DNA of 64,000 bases from Bacteroidales bacterium. GTDB taxonomy: Bacteria > Bacteroidota > Bacteroidia > Bacteroidales > Tenuifilaceae. The stretch covers positions 434,001-498,000 of the forward strand of contig JACJXC010000004.1 of the NCBI GenBank assembly GCA_020636835.1, read 5' to 3'. The translations under genes and the position numbers were made by a program. Within the stretch, counting starts at the first letter, position 1. Each line of letters begins with the position of its first letter. This document shows positions 7,257 through 16,099 of this stretch, one piece after another. The notes beneath the pieces were generated by a model. It was given only the letters and a program-made list of their open reading frames with translations. It ran no database searches and had not been told where the DNA came from.

Positions 7257-8525
7257 ATGAATGCATTAGCAGAAATAACCCGAAAGAGTCTGAGATACGG
7301 AGCGCTCATCATCGCCCTCCTGATTTCAGCAAGTGCAATAGGACAAGGCACTACCCACTACACGGTTAGCGGTGTAATTAAAGACTCCAAAACCAAGACG
7401 CGCGTTGTATTCAGCAACATCTCGGTACCCGGAACCAATATCGGAACGGTGGCCAACTCCGACGGGGAGTTCACCCTTAAAATACCCACATCGCTCAACA
7501 TCAAAGAGTTTGAAATATCGCATCTAGGCTATCAGAATAAAAAATTCAGTATCTCCGAAACCAGCACAACCCCGGAAACCTACCTAATTGACCCCGCATC
7601 GGTAGAACTGAAGGGAGCCATTGTGCGCCCCGAGGATCCCCGAAAGATTGTTCAAAGCGCCATCGACAAAATTAGCGATAACTACAGCGACACCCCCAAT
7701 GCGCTCATCGGATTTTACCGCGAAACTATTAAGCAACGGAGAGATTACATAATGATAGCCGAAGCGGTTGCCGAAATATACAAATCGCCGTACAACTTCA
7801 CGCTGGAGTCCGACAAGGTGAAGATTCTAAAAGGCCGCAAAAGCAGCAACGTAAAAAAAGCCGACACCCTGATGGTGAAAATGCAAGGTGGACCCCACGT
7901 ATCGCTATACCTTGATGTGGCCAAACACTCCGACATCATCCTATCGCATCAGGAGATGGAAAACTATGCCTACGAGCTTACCGATATAGTTTACATGAAT
8001 GGCGAAACCACCTACGTGATCACGTTCCACCCCCAAGCGAAAACCGACTACCCACTTTACCACGGCAAGCTATACATATCGGTTGAGAGCCTGGCCGTAA
8101 CCATGGCGGAGTTCGAACTGGATTTAACCGACGTTGACAAGGCCACCCAGATATTTGTACGGAAAAAACCCAAAGGGCTACGGTTTGAGCCACAAAGCAC
8201 CAACTACATGGTATCGTACAAAAAGCAAGGCGACAAGTACTACTTAAACTACATGCGCAACGAGATTAAGTTCCGAGCCGACTGGCGCCGCCGAATATTC
8301 GAAACCACCTACACCGTGATGTCCGAAATGGTTATTACCGAGCGTAACGCCGAAAATGTGAGCAAGATACCCAGCAAGGAAACATTCCGCCCCTATGCAG
8401 TCCTAGCCGACCGGGTTAACGATTACTTCGACGAGAACTACTGGGGAGCTTACAACACCATTGAGCCCGACGAATCGATACAAACCGCGATTAAAAAATT
8501 CAACCGCCGATTCAAGAAACAATAA
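7257..8525 (+). CDS. Carboxypeptidase-regulatory-like domain protein (secreted/outer-membrane)
   Basis: 422 residues. The signal peptide (residues 1-29) ends near SAIGQG. A CarboxypepD_reg-like beta-sandwich spans about 33-113 (YTVSGVIKDSKTKTRV, then VANSDGEFTLKI and FEISHLGYQNKKF), the module that also precedes the plug of SusC-type receptors. The remaining 300 residues form a beta-rich region starting IVQSAIDKISDNY and including GFYRETIKQRRDYIMIAEAV. No TonB plug or 22-strand barrel is present. The C-terminal 300 residues are clearly paralogous to those of the STN protein at 10201-11778. A single gene just upstream of an ECF sigma/FecR pair. Molecular function unknown; surface location is inferred. 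Confidence 0.75.
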   Translation: MNALAEITRKSLRYGALIIALLISASAIGQGTTHYTVSGVIKDSKTKTRVVFSNISVPGTNIGTVANSDGEFTLKIPTSLNIKEFEISHLGYQNKKFSISETSTTPETYLIDPASVELKGAIVRPEDPRKIVQSAIDKISDNYSDTPNALIGFYRETIKQRRDYIMIAEAVAEIYKSPYNFTLESDKVKILKGRKSSNVKKADTLMVKMQGGPHVSLYLDVAKHSDIILSHQEMENYAYELTDIVYMNGETTYVITFHPQAKTDYPLYHGKLYISVESLAVTMAEFELDLTDVDKATQIFVRKKPKGLRFEPQSTNYMVSYKKQGDKYYLNYMRNEIKFRADWRRRIFETTYTVMSEMVITERNAENVSKIPSKETFRPYAVLADRVNDYFDENYWGAYNTIEPDESIQTAIKKFNRRFKKQ

Positions 8526-8546
8526 CCCGCTGGCAAATAATCAACC

Positions 8547-8578
8547 CAAAGGCAAAGGGGATCTCCTCTTTGCCTTTG
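8547..8578 (+). terminator. Terminator overlapping the next promoter
   Basis: An 11-bp perfect stem CAAAGGCAAAG / CTTTGCCTTTG follows the stop at 8525. Its right arm contains the TTTG (8575-8578) that serves as the -33 box of the following sigma-factor promoter. Confidence 0.65.
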
Positions 8579-8604
8579 AATAAAACCGAAATTTTTTACC
8601 TTTG
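8575..8604 (+). promoter_or_regulatory. Promoter of the ECF sigma / FecR / STN operon
   Basis: TTTG (8575-8578), 18 bases, TACCTTTG (8597-8604): a near-ideal Bacteroidota housekeeping promoter, 26 bases before the ATG. Confidence 0.75.
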
Positions 8605-8630
8605 AGGAAAGACAAGCAACTAACACCTTG

Positions 8631-9182
8631 ATGAACCTACGAGACATAAACCGGCAGGGTAGAATTAAGCATAACGATCTTGACGAATTCGAGAACCTTT
8701 TCAAGACCTACTATGCACCCCTCTGCAATTACGTTTACTCAATAATTAGGGACACCGACCAATCGGAGGAAATTGTGCAGGAGTTCTTTTACAACTACTG
8801 GAAAAACCGAAAGCAGATCAGCATCAAGCTATCGCTGAAGGCATACATGTACAAATCGGTCCGGAATAGCGCACTACGCTACATCCAGCATAAACATATT
8901 GAGGAGAAATACAGGATGAAGGCAACCCACGACGATTACATTACATCCCCTACCAACACCCTGGAGGATACCGAACTTAACGGAATAGTGGAGAATACAC
9001 TAAAACAACTCCCCGACCGCTGTAGGCAGATTTTTGAGCTAAGCCGATTTAATGGGCTTAAGTACCAAGAGATAGCCGACACGCTGTCGGTATCGGTTAA
9101 AACAGTGGAAGCCGACATGACCAAGGCCCTATCGGCATTCAGACAAAACCTTAGCCAGTACGGCCTATCGCCCAGTAAATAA
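8631..9182 (+). CDS. ECF sigma factor, FecI-like (Bacteroidota RpoE type)
   Basis: 183 residues from the ATG at 8631 (an in-frame TTG lies one codon earlier). Region 2: LFKTYYAPLCNYVYSIIRD, then SEEIVQEFFYNYWKN and LKAYMYKSVRNSALRYIQ. Region 4: LPDRCRQIFELSRFNGLKYQ and ADTLSVSVKTVEADMTKA. This is the subgroup that pairs with FecR and normally controls a SusC/TonB-dependent receptor. The FecR gene follows after 18 bases and an STN-domain gene overlaps that one, forming a three-gene operon with its own promoter. Confidence 0.95.
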   Translation: MNLRDINRQGRIKHNDLDEFENLFKTYYAPLCNYVYSIIRDTDQSEEIVQEFFYNYWKNRKQISIKLSLKAYMYKSVRNSALRYIQHKHIEEKYRMKATHDDYITSPTNTLEDTELNGIVENTLKQLPDRCRQIFELSRFNGLKYQEIADTLSVSVKTVEADMTKALSAFRQNLSQYGLSPSK

Positions 9183-9200
9183 CCACACACCAAACCACCG

Positions 9201-10208
9201 ATGAAAACTACAAGCAATAATTCAACCATAAACACCAGGATTACACGGTACATCTCTGGTGAAATGACCAATATCGAGAGGCTTTGGTTCGAAAACATCG
9301 TAACAAAAAACAAAAAAATAAACCGACTAGTGCAGGAGATGAAAAACGATTGGACCCTTACAGGAAAAATACTCGACAAAAAGATAGACACCACCAAAGC
9401 GTGGAGTAACCTTTACCAAAAACTTGAAACAGACAACCTACTTCCGCAAAACAACGCTGGCACAATAAGGCTACTAACACAGGGATACCTACGATACGCA
9501 GCCATTGTAACTGTTATGCTAATTATTTCGGGGATTGCTGCATACCAGTACCTCAACCCCAGATCGGTTCTACTAACCAACAACTCGAACCAAAACACAC
9601 TTATCACCACCCTCCCCGATGGTAGCACAATATACCTGGCTAAAAACTCCACCCTAAACTACCCCAAGCGCTTTGTAGGCAAAACCCGCGAGGTAAAACT
9701 TAATGGCGAGGCTTTCTTCGAAATAGCCAAGGATGCCAACCACCCTTTCACCATCGACACAAAAGCCGCATCGGTTAAAGTGTTGGGCACATCGTTCAAC
9801 CTAAAATCGAACAGCGACAGGGATTTTGAACTAAAAGTGGTTGAGGGGAAAGTGGGCATAAACCTAAACATCAACACAAAGGAAAACATTATTGCCACTG
9901 CTGGCGATATGGTTATTGCAAACAATAGGCGATTGATCAAAACAAATCAAAAGATAAGTTCAACCATTAAGAATACTATGCTCCGCCTGCAATTCCAGAA
10001 TGAGCCCTTTATCAATATTATCAACATACTGAACAAAACCTATGGCTCCAACATAGTGATTGAGGGCAACAACCTTAAGGAGCGGAGAATTACAGTAATG
10101 TTCGAGAACGACATCAGCAGCATAATAAACATACTCTCGGTTTCGTTCAACCTCGAGATTAAACACGAGAAGGATGGCACAATAACCCTTTCGGAAAAAC
10201 ATGAGTAG
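9201..10208 (+). CDS. FecR family anti-sigma / sigma regulator
   Basis: 335 residues. A cytoplasmic N-terminal part (about 1-85, including ITRYISGEMTNIERLWFENI) precedes one membrane segment near residues 94-114 (YAAIVTVMLIISGIAAYQYL). The periplasmic FecR domain follows: LITTLPDGSTIYLAKNSTL, LNGEAFFEIAKDANHPF, and VKVLGTSFNLKSNS. A C-terminal STN-like tail (NEPFINIINILNKTYGSNI ...) ends the chain. FecR proteins relay a periplasmic signal to the ECF sigma factor. The stop overlaps the start of the next gene by 8 bases (10201-10208). Confidence 0.93.
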   Translation: MKTTSNNSTINTRITRYISGEMTNIERLWFENIVTKNKKINRLVQEMKNDWTLTGKILDKKIDTTKAWSNLYQKLETDNLLPQNNAGTIRLLTQGYLRYAAIVTVMLIISGIAAYQYLNPRSVLLTNNSNQNTLITTLPDGSTIYLAKNSTLNYPKRFVGKTREVKLNGEAFFEIAKDANHPFTIDTKAASVKVLGTSFNLKSNSDRDFELKVVEGKVGINLNINTKENIIATAGDMVIANNRRLIKTNQKISSTIKNTMLRLQFQNEPFINIINILNKTYGSNIVIEGNNLKERRITVMFENDISSIINILSVSFNLEIKHEKDGTITLSEKHE

Positions 10209-11778
10209 GGAGAAAACCCATATACTCGCAACTTCACCAGCAATAGTGCAGATAATACTCATTGCGCTAATAGTTATGCCCTTTAGGGCTCAAACCCAAA
10301 CCAACGACTCCACCCTGCTACGCCCAATATCGGTGAGTCTAAATAAAACAACGCTATACCAAGCCCTAAACACAATAGGCGAGGTGGCAGGTTGCTTCTT
10401 TATTTACGACAATGCGGACGTACAAGGCGAGAAAAAAATACAGCCATTCCAAGCCAAGGATACTCCGCTCATAGAAATACTGAACAAGTTGCTGGGGAGC
10501 CCACCCATGAGCTTTAGAATTATTGATAAACACATTCTAATTTACCAAAAACAGAATGCCAATGGGGAAAAGGAGATCCCAGAGGTTGACACAACCGACT
10601 TTATTATAATAAAAGGTAGGGTATTCGACAAAGATGAAAAATCGGCCATCCCATTTGCAACCATAGCCATAAGCCAATTAGGATTGGGTACAATAACCAA
10701 CTTCGACGGGATTTTTAGCCTGCGCATACCCAAGCACTACCAAAACGGAAGCATTGTTGTTTCGCACCTAGGCTACGAAAATCTAATAGTTCCCATTGCG
10801 ATTCTACAGGATAAAACGTATAGCCTTTACATCAAACCCCGGTACATCGCCATACAGGAAGTATTTATCCGCAACATCGATGCCAGAGAGATTGTAAAAT
10901 CGGCCATTGCAAACCGGCATGTAACCCATTGCGCAAACGGCTTCTACATCACCGGGTTTTACCGCGAAGGGGTTAAGCGCAGCAACAACTACCTTAGCTA
11001 CACCGAAGCCGTGGTAAAAACAATAAAATCGGGATACTCCCGCAACTCAGACTTCGACCAGGTGAAACTACTCAAAATGCGCAAGATGGAACTGCCGGAT
11101 CGACGCGACACCCTGATTGTAAAGCTCAAGGCGGGAATAAAGGGATCTCTTGAACTCGACATCCTTAAAAGCCTCCCAGACTTTCTGGATCCAAAGTACA
11201 TGGATAACTATGTGTACACAAAAACAGACATTGTGGCTCACGACACCCGAAGTGCCTATGCTATAAGTTTTGAGCAACACCCCGACATTGAACAACCAAT
11301 GTACACGGGAACTCTATACGTGGACATTGAGCAACTGGCACTCATTGCCGCCGAATTCGAAATAAACCCCAAATACGTAGCGCGATCCGCCAACCTATTC
11401 GTACAAAAAAAGAATCGAAAAGTTAGCGTGAAACCCGAAAGTGTGAAATACCAAGTTAAATACCGGAACTGGGAAGGAAAATACTACATCCATCATGTGC
11501 GAGGCGATTTAACAATGAGGGTAAAGGAACGAAGAAAACTATTCGGGCATACCTTCAGCCTATTCCTTGAGTATGCAAGTATGGAAATAGACACCAACAA
11601 TGTACAACGCTTAACACGGCGCGAAAGCATAAAACCCAGCATAGTGCTCTCCGAGGCTAATTTTATTTACGACGCCACATTCTGGAACAACCTAAACATA
11701 GTAAACCCCGAAGAGGATATAAGCCAAGCGCTTAACAGGATAAAACCCCGCATCGAAAGCATCAACAATGAGCAATAA
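10201..11778 (+). CDS. STN + carboxypeptidase-regulatory-domain protein lacking a TonB barrel
   Basis: 525 residues. After an N-terminal hydrophobic segment (IVQIILIALIVMPFRAQT, signal-like) comes an STN domain at about 40-115 (SLNKTTLYQALNTIGEVAG, then AKDTPLIEILNKLLG). STN is the domain that TonB-dependent transducers use to touch FecR. A CarboxypepD_reg-like domain follows at about 133-215 (IIIKGRVFDKDEKSAIPFAT, then SHLGYENLIVPIA). The last 300 residues are paralogous to the protein at 7257-8525 (GFYREGVKRSNNYLSYTEAV, TGTLYVDIEQLALIAAEFE). No plug or beta-barrel is present, so it takes the place of the usual receptor in a FecI/FecR operon. The gene overlaps fecR by 8 bases. Confidence 0.8.
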   Translation: MSREKTHILATSPAIVQIILIALIVMPFRAQTQTNDSTLLRPISVSLNKTTLYQALNTIGEVAGCFFIYDNADVQGEKKIQPFQAKDTPLIEILNKLLGSPPMSFRIIDKHILIYQKQNANGEKEIPEVDTTDFIIIKGRVFDKDEKSAIPFATIAISQLGLGTITNFDGIFSLRIPKHYQNGSIVVSHLGYENLIVPIAILQDKTYSLYIKPRYIAIQEVFIRNIDAREIVKSAIANRHVTHCANGFYITGFYREGVKRSNNYLSYTEAVVKTIKSGYSRNSDFDQVKLLKMRKMELPDRRDTLIVKLKAGIKGSLELDILKSLPDFLDPKYMDNYVYTKTDIVAHDTRSAYAISFEQHPDIEQPMYTGTLYVDIEQLALIAAEFEINPKYVARSANLFVQKKNRKVSVKPESVKYQVKYRNWEGKYYIHHVRGDLTMRVKERRKLFGHTFSLFLEYASMEIDTNNVQRLTRRESIKPSIVLSEANFIYDATFWNNLNIVNPEEDISQALNRIKPRIESINNEQ

Positions 11779-11779
11779 A

Positions 11780-11799
11780 AAAGCGGCCTAAGCCGCTTT
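11780..11799 (+). terminator. Terminator after the STN gene
   Basis: AAAGCGGC-CTAA-GCCGCTTT hairpin directly after the stop codon at 11778. Confidence 0.75.
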
Positions 11800-11829
11800 A
11801 TACTATTAAGTTAAAACAATTAACGAGAC

Positions 11830-12369
11830 CTAGAAGTAGAAATTTAAACCACCACCAATCATATGGTAAGCAGGATCGGTGAGTGCGATTTCGGCCTCAA
11901 AAATAAAACTCATGTTGCTGCGCATTCCAATATCCAACCCAACTGGCAGCCAGAGCAAAAACTGGGTATCATCCTCTGGAAAATTAACATCCAAATCCAA
12001 ACCCGAGAACAAACGCACACCGCTACGAACAGGGAGGGTGAAATTAAGCGTTCCATCCAACCCAAAATCCCCAAAGTTATGGGCACCCACAGTCAATGAA
12101 ATTCTACGAACAAGAGCAAACTCAACATCGGCACCAAAGTAGGTTTCGGGACCCAAAACCCCTATGTTTAAACCAAAATCGATTCCTTTCCTTAACCCAT
12201 AACCGCCATGCAGGAATAGCATAAACTCGGAATCGCCTTCAATGAGGATAGCAGGTTCAAAACCCACACTAAACACCTTAGGTTTGAGTGTTTGCCCAGT
12301 ATTAAAAACCTGAGCAAAGGTTGTGCTAGCAAACAAAACTACAGCAAGCATCAAGAAGGTTCTTTTCAT
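11830..12369 (-). CDS. Outer-membrane beta-barrel-like protein
   Basis: 179 residues from the ATG at 12369. The upstream in-frame ATG (12417) would place the start inside the neighbouring insertion sequence and is rejected. The signal peptide MKRTFLMLAVVLFASTTFAQ is textbook. The mature part alternates short amphipathic strands (FSVGFEPAILIEG, LFLHGGYGLRKGIDFGLNIG, FGADVEFALVRRISLTVGAH) and ends in an aromatic residue (GGGLNFYF), as outer-membrane barrels do. Ligand unknown. The IS copy ends 39 bases upstream of the start, so the native promoter was probably displaced or replaced. Confidence 0.7.
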   Translation of the reverse strand: MKRTFLMLAVVLFASTTFAQVFNTGQTLKPKVFSVGFEPAILIEGDSEFMLFLHGGYGLRKGIDFGLNIGVLGPETYFGADVEFALVRRISLTVGAHNFGDFGLDGTLNFTLPVRSGVRLFSGLDLDVNFPEDDTQFLLWLPVGLDIGMRSNMSFIFEAEIALTDPAYHMIGGGLNFYF

Positions 12370-12408
12370 AAAAGTAAACTTTTTTAAATTAATAATTAAA
12401 GAACAAAT

Positions 12409-13799
12409 CACTAGCATCCGAAACTTTTCGAAAAAAAATGAAAAAACCTATGAAACCCCACTGAATACGCTAAAAAAAATCGATTTATCCAGAAAATAAG
12501 TTCTTCTCAAAAACGAGTTCCCGTTGCTTTTTACTGGTCACTTTTCTGGCTCCTTCTCGAACCTCATTGCATACGTAGTGCAGTGATAAGTAGTGGTATA
12601 AGCAGAATCGTATTTTTTCCGATAGATTTGAAAATGCGGTAGGAATTTTAGCCATGGTGCGTTTAATTAGCTCCAGCAGTAAATAGCAGATTAAGGCGAC
12701 GTATAGCTGGGATTTCACAGCATTCTCGCTGGTGCCCCAAAAAGTCTTTACCTGCAAGTTCTGCTTTATTGCCTTGAAGAACAGCTCAATATCCCATCGT
12801 TTTTTGTAGAGCTCGGCAATGGTGTTGTACTCCCAGTCCAGCTGGTTGGTAATTATCGCTATCACCTTGTGCTCATCCTCTTTGTATACATGAACCAACC
12901 GCAGCTTATGCTCTGAAATGCCAGTTTCTATCGCCTTGTCAGAGGTTAACCGTATAATCTCGTCCTTTAGGATATGCTGGTCGACACCCTCCGGGAGGTC
13001 CAGCTCTTCGAGCGTTTCATACGCGGTATTGCTCTTTATTCTGGTAACAAATACGTTCTCCGCGTTAATCCTATTGAGCATTAGCGTAAAGTCGAAATAC
13101 GCTCTGTCCTCAACAATTATGGTATCCTTAGGAAAGACCAGCTGCTCAAACCCATAGCGGTCGTGGACCTTGGCCTCGCTGATGTTGACTATCTCGGGGA
13201 TCATCAGCATGTCGTCCCAAGCAGCATGCAGCTTAATCCCGCCCTTTGCTGTCCGAAACTTTGCCCAGTCAAACATGGACAGGCATAGCGATATAACCGT
13301 GCTGTCTATAAGCTTTACGCTTTTGCCTTTGATCTCCTTGATGATATGCGTGTTGTGATGCTTTTTCAGAACCGCCTTGTAGTGGCTCAGCAAACGGTAA
13401 TACATACTCTCAAACACCTGCCAGTTGCGCTTTTTGTTGCCATCGCTCATGGTGGAACGCGCCGGGCTCTGCCTGAGATTTAGATCCTCTATGAATACTT
13501 CGCTCACACCAATCCCAGCCGATATGTCGTTTAGGCTCTGGCACTTATTAAGCTGTCCGAAAGTTAAGGCGACAAACTGGTCGTATGTCTTGTACTTACT
13601 GCATCCTTTATCCGTTTGGTAGGTACTGGTGCAGCTATCGAATAGCCAGCGGGGAACTAGATCTATAATTTGTCGAATAAGTGGCTTTTTGTTATTTTTG
13701 TTTCGCCTGAAGAGTCCCATAATTTTAAAGTTTTTTGTCGAACTCAAAAATAGGGGATTCTGAGGGCATTTTTAAATTTCGCACTTTCGGATGCTAGTG
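12409..13799 (-). mobile_element. IS4-family insertion sequence, copy 1 (1391 bp)
   Basis: The element is bounded by 15-bp perfect inverted repeats CACTAGCATCCGAAA (12409-12423, and its complement at 13785-13799). It carries one transposase gene on the minus strand. A second copy of the same 1391-bp length lies at 42250-43640 in opposite orientation; I found one base difference, just after the transposase stop. The flanking 9-mers (AGAACAAAT left, AATAATCTA right) do not match, so no target duplication is visible here. Confidence 0.93.
12485..13720 (-). CDS. IS4-family DDE transposase (copy 1)
   Basis: 411 residues from ATG 13720 (MGLFRRNKNNKK); an in-frame TTG nine codons earlier also exists. 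The N-terminal DUF4372-like DNA-binding region is followed by the RNase-H-fold DDE domain: first Asp in KLIDSTVISLCLS, second Asp in TIIVEDRAYFDF, and Glu in the IS4 signature YKKRWDIELFFKAIKQNLQ (YxxRxxxExxxxxxK). The translation is identical to copy 2, so it is probably an active enzyme. It catalyses cut-and-paste transposition. Confidence 0.95.
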   Translation of the reverse strand: MGLFRRNKNNKKPLIRQIIDLVPRWLFDSCTSTYQTDKGCSKYKTYDQFVALTFGQLNKCQSLNDISAGIGVSEVFIEDLNLRQSPARSTMSDGNKKRNWQVFESMYYRLLSHYKAVLKKHHNTHIIKEIKGKSVKLIDSTVISLCLSMFDWAKFRTAKGGIKLHAAWDDMLMIPEIVNISEAKVHDRYGFEQLVFPKDTIIVEDRAYFDFTLMLNRINAENVFVTRIKSNTAYETLEELDLPEGVDQHILKDEIIRLTSDKAIETGISEHKLRLVHVYKEDEHKVIAIITNQLDWEYNTIAELYKKRWDIELFFKAIKQNLQVKTFWGTSENAVKSQLYVALICYLLLELIKRTMAKIPTAFSNLSEKIRFCLYHYLSLHYVCNEVREGARKVTSKKQRELVFEKNLFSG

Positions 13800-14258
13800 A
13801 ATAATCTATAATATACGAGTTTTAAAAACATCCGTTTGATAATAAATATCAATGTAAAACTAGCTGCAAATGTATATATTTTTTCATATCATGCTCAACT
13901 ATGACTAGTTAATTACACGAACAAAAAACTATTTTAATCACACAAAGCAACGATCACAAAAAGAATAAGTTAAGACACGCAATAAACATGAAAGCTCATT
14001 AAATCTGCTTCACAAAGCCAATCCACTCCTCCACCCCGAATAGCAAAACTCCAGTATAACGGGAGAACGAGAATGAACTGCACAACAACCAACAAAAAAC
14101 CATTGAAACACAATGCAACAATAAGTATAGATTGAATCAAAAAAAAATAACAGCGCCAAAACTGAAAACCACAAGAAAAAAAACATCCCGATAGGTAAAT
14201 AATTAAAATTTTGCAGCATTTTTGTAATCGCATTCGTCAATAAAGAAAAACTAGAACT
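13800..14258. other. AT-rich non-coding stretch after IS copy 1
   Basis: About 460 bases, very AT-rich. Short overlapping minus-strand ORFs (13970-14233, 14010-14291) are hydrophobic low-complexity translations without start signals or family features. It may be debris next to the IS copy, which lacks a target duplication. No gene or RNA is recognised. Confidence 0.5.
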
Positions 14259-14822
14259 ATGAATATAGAAACTAGAACCACAGCAGGCCAAGCGATGGGT
14301 ATAATAGGTATAGTGTTGGCAGTAATATCGTTAGTGTTGGCCTTTATTCCGTGCATCGGAGTTGTAGCCTTTTTACCAGGCGCATTAGCCCTTATATTTA
14401 GCATCATATCCATTGTACAGGCATCAAATGGCTACGGATCGAAAGGGCTGGGGATTGGAGCGCTCATAGTGTCGCTCATCTCAATACTACTTGCCGCCGC
14501 ATGGTTGGCAATATTTAGCGGTACAATAATGCTTGCCGACAAGGCCATAAAAAATTCGGACAAGATTGAAATTTTTGGCGAAGAGTTTGGCAAGGCTCTC
14601 GAAAAAGAACTTGGCGACGATAATGTTCAAATCGAGATAGTTAGCGACAGCTTGGAGAATGCTCTCAGAGAACTTGAACGCGACATGGATAGCTTAAGCG
14701 GTACCGACGATGAGAAAACCCGCAAGGCAGCCCGAGCAGCAGCCAAAGCAGTCAAGAAATCGTCGAAGATAGAGATAGACACCGACTCGGTTAACATCCG
14801 CATTGAATCTAAACACAATTGA
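14259..14822 (+). CDS. DUF4190-like small membrane protein
   Basis: 187 residues. Two or three membrane segments lie in the first 95 residues (GIIGIVLAVISLVLAFIPCI, FLPGALALIFSIISIVQA, GALIVSLISILLAAAWLAIF), with a Gly-rich GYGSKGLGIG turn between them, as in DUF4190-type proteins. The C-terminal half is charged and soluble (KIEIFGEEFGKALEKELGD, then ALRELERDMDSL and a Lys/Ala-rich segment) and probably helical. The stop overlaps the TTG start of the next gene (TTGA, 14819-14822), so the two are likely coupled. Function unknown. Confidence 0.65.
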   Translation: MNIETRTTAGQAMGIIGIVLAVISLVLAFIPCIGVVAFLPGALALIFSIISIVQASNGYGSKGLGIGALIVSLISILLAAAWLAIFSGTIMLADKAIKNSDKIEIFGEEFGKALEKELGDDNVQIEIVSDSLENALRELERDMDSLSGTDDEKTRKAARAAAKAVKKSSKIEIDTDSVNIRIESKHN

Positions 14823-15268
14823 TAGTACCTTTGCAAAGCCGCAACGGCAGTAACAGCAACCCCGCCATTGCATACCATGCAATTAATGCAAGTTTTATGG
14901 CCATAGTTATGGCCATTTTTCTTTATTCGGCCCTGTACTCGCCAAACACCCATCCCATACCCGCACTACTAACCGAAAAAACTGGAATAATCCCACCCAG
15001 CAAAGGGCTATCGGCCGCATTCTCCGAAATTGTAAAAGGGAAGATTGCAGCCGCTCGCTCAATCAACCAGCACTCGGTAGCAATATTCGGGTTCTTTGCA
15101 GCACAACTCGTACTCAGGGCACTTGCAAGCACTGCCATCAAAAAGCAATGGCTACCCTCTAAGCGGATAGCCATCATCGACATCGCCCTGTCGGCGATTC
15201 TTTTCGCAGGATGCTTTGCTCCGCTAATAGTATTCACGATAAAACTATTCGCCCAGCTCGTGCAATAG
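14819..15268 (+). CDS. Small membrane protein, not recognised
   Basis: 149 residues from a TTG start that overlaps the previous stop. Three hydrophobic segments are visible: INASFMAIVMAIFLYSALY (about 22-42), VAIFGFFAAQLVLRALAST (about 87-105) and IIDIALSAILFAGCFAPLI (about 118-138). The TTG start is supported by the coupled overlap and the lack of an early in-frame ATG. The last 24 bases overlap the 3' end of the convergent hydrolase gene (15245-15268). Function unknown. Confidence 0.6.
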   Translation: MIVPLQSRNGSNSNPAIAYHAINASFMAIVMAIFLYSALYSPNTHPIPALLTEKTGIIPPSKGLSAAFSEIVKGKIAAARSINQHSVAIFGFFAAQLVLRALASTAIKKQWLPSKRIAIIDIALSAILFAGCFAPLIVFTIKLFAQLVQ

Positions 15269-16099
15269 TTGCTGGAAAGGAAAAGCCTCGGTAGCCCTAA
15301 TCCCTTTGGGGGTTTCGTAAACATGGCTACAATCGGCGTAATAATCGTGTTGGTAAATAAATGTATAATCGCCAAGCAGTGCCTCGCGTAAAAAGGCCTC
15401 CTTCTCGCGGAGAGTAACCATTGGCTCGAGGTCGTAACTCATAATCCAGGGTAATGGAAGGTGAGCTCTGAACGGGAACAAATCAGCCACAAAGGCCAAT
15501 GTTTTCCCTTTATACTGAACCAACGGGATAATCTGGCCCGGAGTATGGCCATTGAACAACCGCAAATGCACGCCGGGAATTAAATCGCGCTCGCCCATTA
15601 TCAAGTTCAGAGCCCCCAGCTCTTTCATGGGCAGTATATTCTCGGACAAATAGGAGTCGGACTCGCGGTCGTTGGGGTCGAGGGCATTGTTCCACTGTGC
15701 AGCCGACACATGGTACTTGGCATTGGGAAAAGTTAAGCGCAGAGCACCATCAGCATCGCGGAATACGGCACCGCCGCAATGATCGTAATGCAGATGGGTA
15801 AAAACCACATCGGTAATATCCTCAGGTTTATAGCCACATTGCGCCAATCCATCAACCAATCCCACCTCACCAAAAGCATAAACATACCGCATAAACTTCG
15901 CGTCCTGTTTATTTCCAATACCAGTATCGATGAGAATAACCCGGCCTTCGGCCTCAACTACCAGCGATTTTAGTGCAAGGGGAATCAGGTTATTCTCATC
16001 GGCCGGGTACACTTTATTCCACATCACCTTGGGCACCACGCCGAACATAGCACCACCATCGACCCTGAAATTGGATATATTAAAATATGATAACCTCAT
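15245..16099 (-). CDS. MBL-fold metallo-hydrolase (lactonase-like)
   Basis: 284 residues from ATG 16099 (MRLSYFNISNFRVDGG). The longer frame to 16180 adds 27 residues that do not fit the family. The zinc motif is VFTHLHYDHCGGAVF (HxHxDH). The downstream metal ligands fit GHTPGQIIPLV and FVADLFPFRAH, and a final His lies in FIYQHDYYADCSHV. The order of motifs resembles the AHL-lactonase/AttM-like branch of the superfamily, cytoplasmic with no signal peptide. Substrate cannot be told from sequence. It converges with the small membrane protein gene, overlapping by 24 bases. Confidence 0.85.
   Translation of the reverse strand: MRLSYFNISNFRVDGGAMFGVVPKVMWNKVYPADENNLIPLALKSLVVEAEGRVILIDTGIGNKQDAKFMRYVYAFGEVGLVDGLAQCGYKPEDITDVVFTHLHYDHCGGAVFRDADGALRLTFPNAKYHVSAAQWNNALDPNDRESDSYLSENILPMKELGALNLIMGERDLIPGVHLRLFNGHTPGQIIPLVQYKGKTLAFVADLFPFRAHLPLPWIMSYDLEPMVTLREKEAFLREALLGDYTFIYQHDYYADCSHVYETPKGIRATEAFPFQQLLHELGE

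Noticed and set aside
13970..14291. Two overlapping hydrophobic minus-strand ORFs beside IS copy 1
   Set aside because: Low-complexity Cys/Phe-rich translations of AT-rich DNA; one runs into the start of the DUF4190-like gene.
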